From positions 50,838,216 to 50,902,215 of the forward strand of contig OV277868.1 in NCBI GenBank assembly GCA_922989275.2: a stretch of DNA of 64,000 nt, given 5' to 3'. Position 1 is the stretch's first letter; every line of letters begins with the position of its first letter. The notes beneath the pieces are model-generated. The model had not been told where the DNA came from and ran no database searches. It saw only the letters and a program-made list of their open reading frames with translations. Origin of the DNA: Gari tellinella (lineage: Eukaryota > Mollusca > Bivalvia > Cardiida > Psammobiidae). A program made the position numbers and the translations under genes. Below are positions 59,666 through 64,000 of the stretch, piece after piece.

Positions 59666-60885
59666 AAGCTCACCTGAGCTAGCTCAGGGTAAGCTTTTGC
59701 AATCCTTGAATGTCCGGCGTCAACAATTTTAGTGTTTACACTCTAGAGGCCACAATATTTATCCAATCTTTCTCAAACTTGCTCAGATGGTATATTGCCA
59801 TAAGAGTTCGGATTAGTTCGATTATAGTTGAAATTGGACAAATAGGTCATGCGTAATCTACCTTTGAACTGCTGAAAATGCCATATTTAACAGTGTTTAC
59901 ACTCTAGAGGCCACAGTATTTATCCAATCTTTCTAAAACTTGCCCAGATGGTATATGACCATAAGAGTTCAGATGAGTTTGATTTTGGTTGAAATCGGAC
60001 AAATAGATCAAAAGTTATCTACCTTTGAATTGCTGAAAATGCCATATTTAACGGTGTTTACACTCTAGAGGCCACAGTATTTATCCATTCTTTCTAAAAC
60101 TTGCCCAGATTGTATATGACCATGAGAGTTCGGATGAGTTCGATTTTGGTTGAAATCGGACAAATAGATCGAGAATTATTTACCTTTGAATTGCTGAAAA
60201 TGCCATATTTAACAGTGTTTACACTCTAGAGGCCACAATTTTAATCCAATCTATCTCAAACCTGCTCAGATTGTAAATGACTATAAGAGTTCAGATGAGT
60301 TTGATTATGGTTGAAATCAGACTTATAGGTCGAGAGTTATCTACCTTTGAATTGCTGAAAATGCCATATTTAAAGATGTTTACACTCTAGAGGCTACAAA
60401 TTTTATCCAATCTTTCTCAAACTTACTCAGATTGTATATTACCATAAGACGTCGGATGAGTTTAATTATGGTTGTAATCGGATCAGTAGGTCAAAAGTTA
60501 TCTACCTTTGAATTGCTGAAAATGATATATTTAACAGCGTTTCTGCTCTAGAGGCCACAATATTTATCCAAGCTCTCTCAAACTTGCCCATATTGTATAT
60601 GGCCATAAAGGTTCATATGAGGTTGATTATGGTTGGAATCGGACAAATAGATCAAGAGATATCTACCTTTGAATTGCTGAAAATGCCATATTTTACAGCG
60701 TTTACACTCTTGCAACTACAGTTTTTAATGGATTTTGATTATACTTGTACACAAAGGATGTAGCTATATGTTCTGGAAGGAGTGCAATTATTGTTGAAAT
60801 GTAATCATTGTGGCAATAGTTACCTGCCCTTGATATACTTTGAAATGCTAGAAAAAGGCTTCATTATTATGGTTTCAAAGAAAGC
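59666..60885 (+). repeat. GCTCACC-family repeat, inverted relative of 2793-4057
   Basis: Starts AGCTCACCTGAGCTAGCTCA and contains about six ~160-bp units with TTTACACTCTAGAGGCCACA and AATTGCTGAAAATGCCATAT. It lacks the CTCTTGTT-type far end seen in the other copies. Confidence 0.7.
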
Positions 60886-60997
60886 ATGCTTAGAGTGATA
60901 ATTGTTACCACTGCTAATAAGTTTTGATATACACGTAATTGGAAAAACGTCTTGAAATTATTACATTTGTGAAAGTAGCAAACTATTTTAATTAAGC

Positions 60998-61303
60998 TAC
61001 AGTGCTCCTTCCCTACAATGGCCCACAAACAACCATTCCCTCCTTACAACAACACATGTGGCTGTTCCCAAAACAGTTATGTCCAACCTTTTCATGGCTG
61101 CAATATCGTCTGTTGAAAATTGTCGGCTGCTGTTTTTCTCAAAGTCACATATTGGACATTTTGACAAAAAAAACCATAATGACAAGTGACAAATAGCTGT
61201 TTGTAAATGTAAGCTCATTTCCCTCCTTTAAAAAACTCCCTTTGAACAACACACACTATCTTTTTCTTCCATTGAGTGTTGTTGTAAAGATGAAATACTA
61301 TAT
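60998..61303 (+). mobile_element. Family H MITE, compact copy
   Basis: TACAGTGCTCCTTCCCTACA at the left and TTGAGTGTTGTTGTAAAG near the right. Inverse to 25028-25907 and without the CCCCCGG repeat and the D-type hairpin found there. Confidence 0.6.
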
Positions 61304-61458
61304 CAGTGTTTTGTTCACATTAGGATGATTAAAATATAAAGCTATACGCAATGCCTCATAAAATGCATGTTTAAATATTATGTGGAAATAAATTGTTTTT
61401 TTACTTTAAACAGCCAAACCTGTATTAAGCAACAGCTGAATAAACTAACCAGTTGATC

Positions 61459-61709
61459 TTAACCCATATCCCCATAAATACACCTTTTTACGCTTTTAAT
61501 TTATTCCTCCACTGAAGAAAATATTTCCAATTTACAGTCATGAACATGTATTGTAAGAAATATTTTCTATATTCTAGCAGATGATAGCTTAAAGCAGGCT
61601 GAAAGTAAAGCAGAATGTGCCATAGGGCACATTCTGCTTCACTTTCAACCTGCTTTAAGTGATAACCTATATTTAATACTTGAAACAGGCTATGGGGGTA
61701 ATGGGTTAA
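61459..61709 (+). mobile_element. Family A MITE, full length
   Basis: TTAACCCATATCCCC to GGGGGTAATGGGTTAA with the complete hairpin. Confidence 0.75.
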
Positions 61710-61747
61710 GAAAAGGCATTTGCTTAATTCAGGGCAAAAGCAATGCA

Positions 61748-61965
61748 TTAACCCTTAGCCTGCCAGTCACGACTATAGCTCCATAATTATGCAAACAGCT
61801 TGGATCTGGATGAGACGCCGAGTAACTCGGCGTCTCATCCGGATCCAAGCTGTTTGACACTCGGACAACATTTTCAGCAATTTTGAGCAACTTTGAAGCA
61901 CTTTGAAACTTGAAGCAGATGAGAAATATAGCAGACGACAATTTATTTGGCGGGCTAAGGGTTAA
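61748..61965 (-). mobile_element. Family C MITE, full length
   Basis: TTAACCCTTAGCCTGCC to GGCGGGCTAAGGGTTAA. Perfect stem around GAGACGCCGAGTAACTCGGC. Confidence 0.8.
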
Positions 61966-62095
61966 GCTGTCACATGCAATACAGGCTTAGATATACCCAA
62001 TTTCTAAGGGTCACTTCATACAGGTTTGACAGCACACAAAACATCTGAGCCATGCCATGAGAAAACCTGGCTTATTACTTTGCTAACAGTGTAGA

Positions 62096-62335
62096 TTAAC
62101 CCTTTACCTGATAGCCTATATATATTATTGAATATAGGTGACTTCTTAAAGCAGGTTGAAAGTAAAGCAGAATGCGCCCTACTTTACTTTCAACCTGCTT
62201 TAAGCTATCATGTGCTAGAATATAAAACATATTCCCTATAAATGATATTCATTACTGATTAAATTGGAACTATTTTCTTCAGCGGAGGAATAAATCAAAT
62301 ACGCTAAAAGTCGCTTCTATGGGGGAAAGGGTTAA
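62096..62335 (-). mobile_element. Family A MITE, full length
   Basis: TTAACCCTTTACCTGATAGC to GGGGGAAAGGGTTAA; one arm of the hairpin is shortened at the apex. Confidence 0.75.
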
Positions 62336-62402
62336 GGCCAGTCACTGCATCAAAGACGTGGCAGCTGGTCTTGATCTACACTGTTTGACACCCACATGCA
62401 TC

Positions 62403-62651
62403 TTAACTCTTTCCTCCCTGAAACTTTAAATGGACAATTCCAGATTCCATTTAAGTCTAGTCCATTTCTGACTTTTGAGGGTTGTTTTTGTCAATGTTTG
62501 GCATTATGACAAACAGTGAAGACCCTGATCAGAGGGCTCCTGGGAGCCCTCTGATCTGGGTCTTCACTGTTTGCATAGGACAAGTGTACTATTCACATGC
62601 ATACTGTTTGAAAAGCACGCCTATATGCGGGACTAGGGTTCAAAGAGTTAA
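62403..62651 (-). mobile_element. Family B MITE, full length
   Basis: TTAACTCTTTCCTCCC to GGGTTCAAAGAGTTAA; reverse of 4309-4559 and 26988-27238 and nearly identical to them. Confidence 0.75.
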
Positions 62652-62881
62652 AGGCATTTTATGTAGCTGTATTATCTACGGTATTCGGCAGTGTAGACCA
62701 AACTCAGATACAGAGCCTGGGATGACAACGGTGCTTGGTCTGTACAATGTTGCAATGCAATAAGGCTGGGTTTTGTAATCGCACGGCTCAATTCTGTAAT
62801 ATGTAATTAAATTTTAGCTGCATAAAAAATAAAATTACACCAGTATGAATTTTTGTGAGTGCTGTGAGGTGTGTTGTAAAG

Positions 62882-63148
62882 GTAATCCATTACCCCATAG
62901 CCTGTTTCTAGTCTTGAAGACAAATGTCCTCTTAATTAAAGCAGGTTGAAAGAAAAGCAGAATGTGCCGTTAGGCACATTCTGGTTAACTTTCAGCTTGC
63001 TGTAAGCTGTCATCTGCCAATATATAGGAACTTTTTATGCAGCATATTCATTGCTGTATTTAAGTGGAACTTTTTTTTTTTTTAGTGGTGGAATTAATTA
63101 AAAGCGTTTAAAAGCGTTAAAAGGTTCATCTATGGGGTAATGGGTTAA
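62882..63148 (-). mobile_element. Family A MITE, full length
   Basis: GTAATCCATTACCCC (left TTAA mutated) to GGGGTAATGGGTTAA. Confidence 0.7.
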
Positions 63149-63512
63149 CACAAGATTGATAGTACATGAAGAAGCATAAACATGTAATATTTTCAATAAT
63201 TTAATTTTTCTCTTTTAACAGTAACTACATTAAAAGTTAAACATGGGTTATAATGAATGCTCTAACCATACTGTAAAGTAATACTCTATCTTTTGGCTAT
63301 CAGAGAAAGAATTTTAGATTTTATTATAAAATATTGTGTAGTGAATATCAGAATATTTCAACTAATACAAAAAGTGCAAAAAAGCTTACCTGAATTACAT
63401 CAAAGCCCTATATCTGATGGTAACGATGGCCAACATGGCCATGTCATGTATAAGAATATACATTTAATCTTTAAAAGGCTTGAACAGTAATGTCATGAAC
63501 AAATGCTTTATT
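63149..63512. other. No recognised feature
   Basis: AT-rich sequence with a short frame at 63293-63490 that has no recognisable protein character. Confidence 0.5.
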
Positions 63513-63753
63513 TTAACCCATTACCCCATAAATACGCCTTTTTTTATTCCTCTACTGAAGACAACAATTTCAATTTATACTTTTAAAAATAAAAATTTTA
63601 AGAAATATTTTCTTTAGTCTAGCAGAGAATAGATTAAAGCAGGCTGAAAGTAAAGCAGAATGTGCCTTAAGGCACATTCTGCTTTACTTTCAACCTGTTT
63701 TAAGTGGGTAACTATCTTCAAAACTAGAAACAGGCTATGGGGTAATGGGTTAA
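63513..63753 (+). mobile_element. Family A MITE, full length
   Basis: TTAACCCATTACCCC to GGGGTAATGGGTTAA with the complete hairpin; one of the best-preserved copies. Confidence 0.8.
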
Positions 63754-63849
63754 ATTTTAAACTGTTTGCCACTCTGACCCTTGAAAATTCTATTCAAGCA
63801 TTCTAAAAGTTAAAATGGTAGATAAACTACAACTACACTGTTATAGCCC

Positions 63850-64000
63850 TTAACTCCATAGATATGCATTTTAGCACATTTAATTTATTCCTCCACTTAA
63901 AAAATTAGATCCAATTTATACAGTCATGAATGTGCACCAGAAGAAATATTTTCTTTATCTTACACGACGGTAGCTTGAAAGAGGCTGGAAGATATATGCA
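63850..64000 (+). mobile_element. Family A MITE, cut by the window end
   Basis: TTAACTCCATAGATATGC and the left flank (TTTATTCCTCCACTT) up to the start of the first hairpin arm. Confidence 0.6.

Overview
This is a gene-poor, repeat-dense stretch of an AT-rich animal genome. Canonical GT-AG introns, tRNA-derived SINEs with a bivalve-type tail, an Ngaro-class retrotransposon and many foldback transposons together suggest a mollusc, most likely a bivalve. The species cannot be fixed from the sequence.

Host gene: a complete TMEM248 orthologue can be read across 26.3-48.7 kb on the + strand, although almost none of it appears as a long ORF. Seven coding exons (26266-26415, 27270-27460, 34195-34310, 43393-43543, 43860-44037, 46453-46587, 48659-48673) join in phase into about 311 codons. 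Two exons have been tandemly amplified: exon 4 three times (137/138-bp unit) and the exon 6/splice-donor junction ten times (100-bp unit). Two possible exons of a minus-strand gene lie at 7.0 and 5.3-5.5 kb, and one isolated possible + strand exon at 4.9 kb.

Mobile DNA: intron 3 holds a structurally complete Ngaro-type tyrosine-recombinase retrotransposon (34351-41920). It has Gag, RT-RNase H, recombinase and SGNH-hydrolase reading frames and split direct repeats A1...B1-A2...B2 whose copies look identical. A decayed LINE lies at 15.7-18.2 kb and a LINE 3' fragment at 18.25-18.74 kb. A ~4-kb element with long inverted repeats (8583-12553), its arms made largely of a ~197-bp satellite, splits what looks like a promoter region.

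Foldback MITEs: roughly one per kb, in recognisable families. A, B, C and D have TTAA target sites and termini beginning CCC or CTC, piggyBac-like. E has 8-bp target duplications and GGGCTCC termini, hAT-like. F and H have TACAGT...ACTGTA termini, mariner-like. Nearly all have a near-perfect hairpin at the centre. A 50-bp satellite (20.9-23.8 kb) is built from the end of family A. Long repeats bounded by AGCTCACCTGAG hairpins (called GCTCACC here) occur five times.

How it fits together: MITEs have inserted into each other, into the LINE and right beside the TMEM248 exons. Several insertions preserve a readable empty site, which fixes target duplications and relative ages. The two most unusual observations are hairpin modules shared between families with unrelated ends, and the amplified TMEM248 exons. 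Orientation of family A: + means the end CCCATAAATACGCC comes first and CTATGGGGTAATGGG last.
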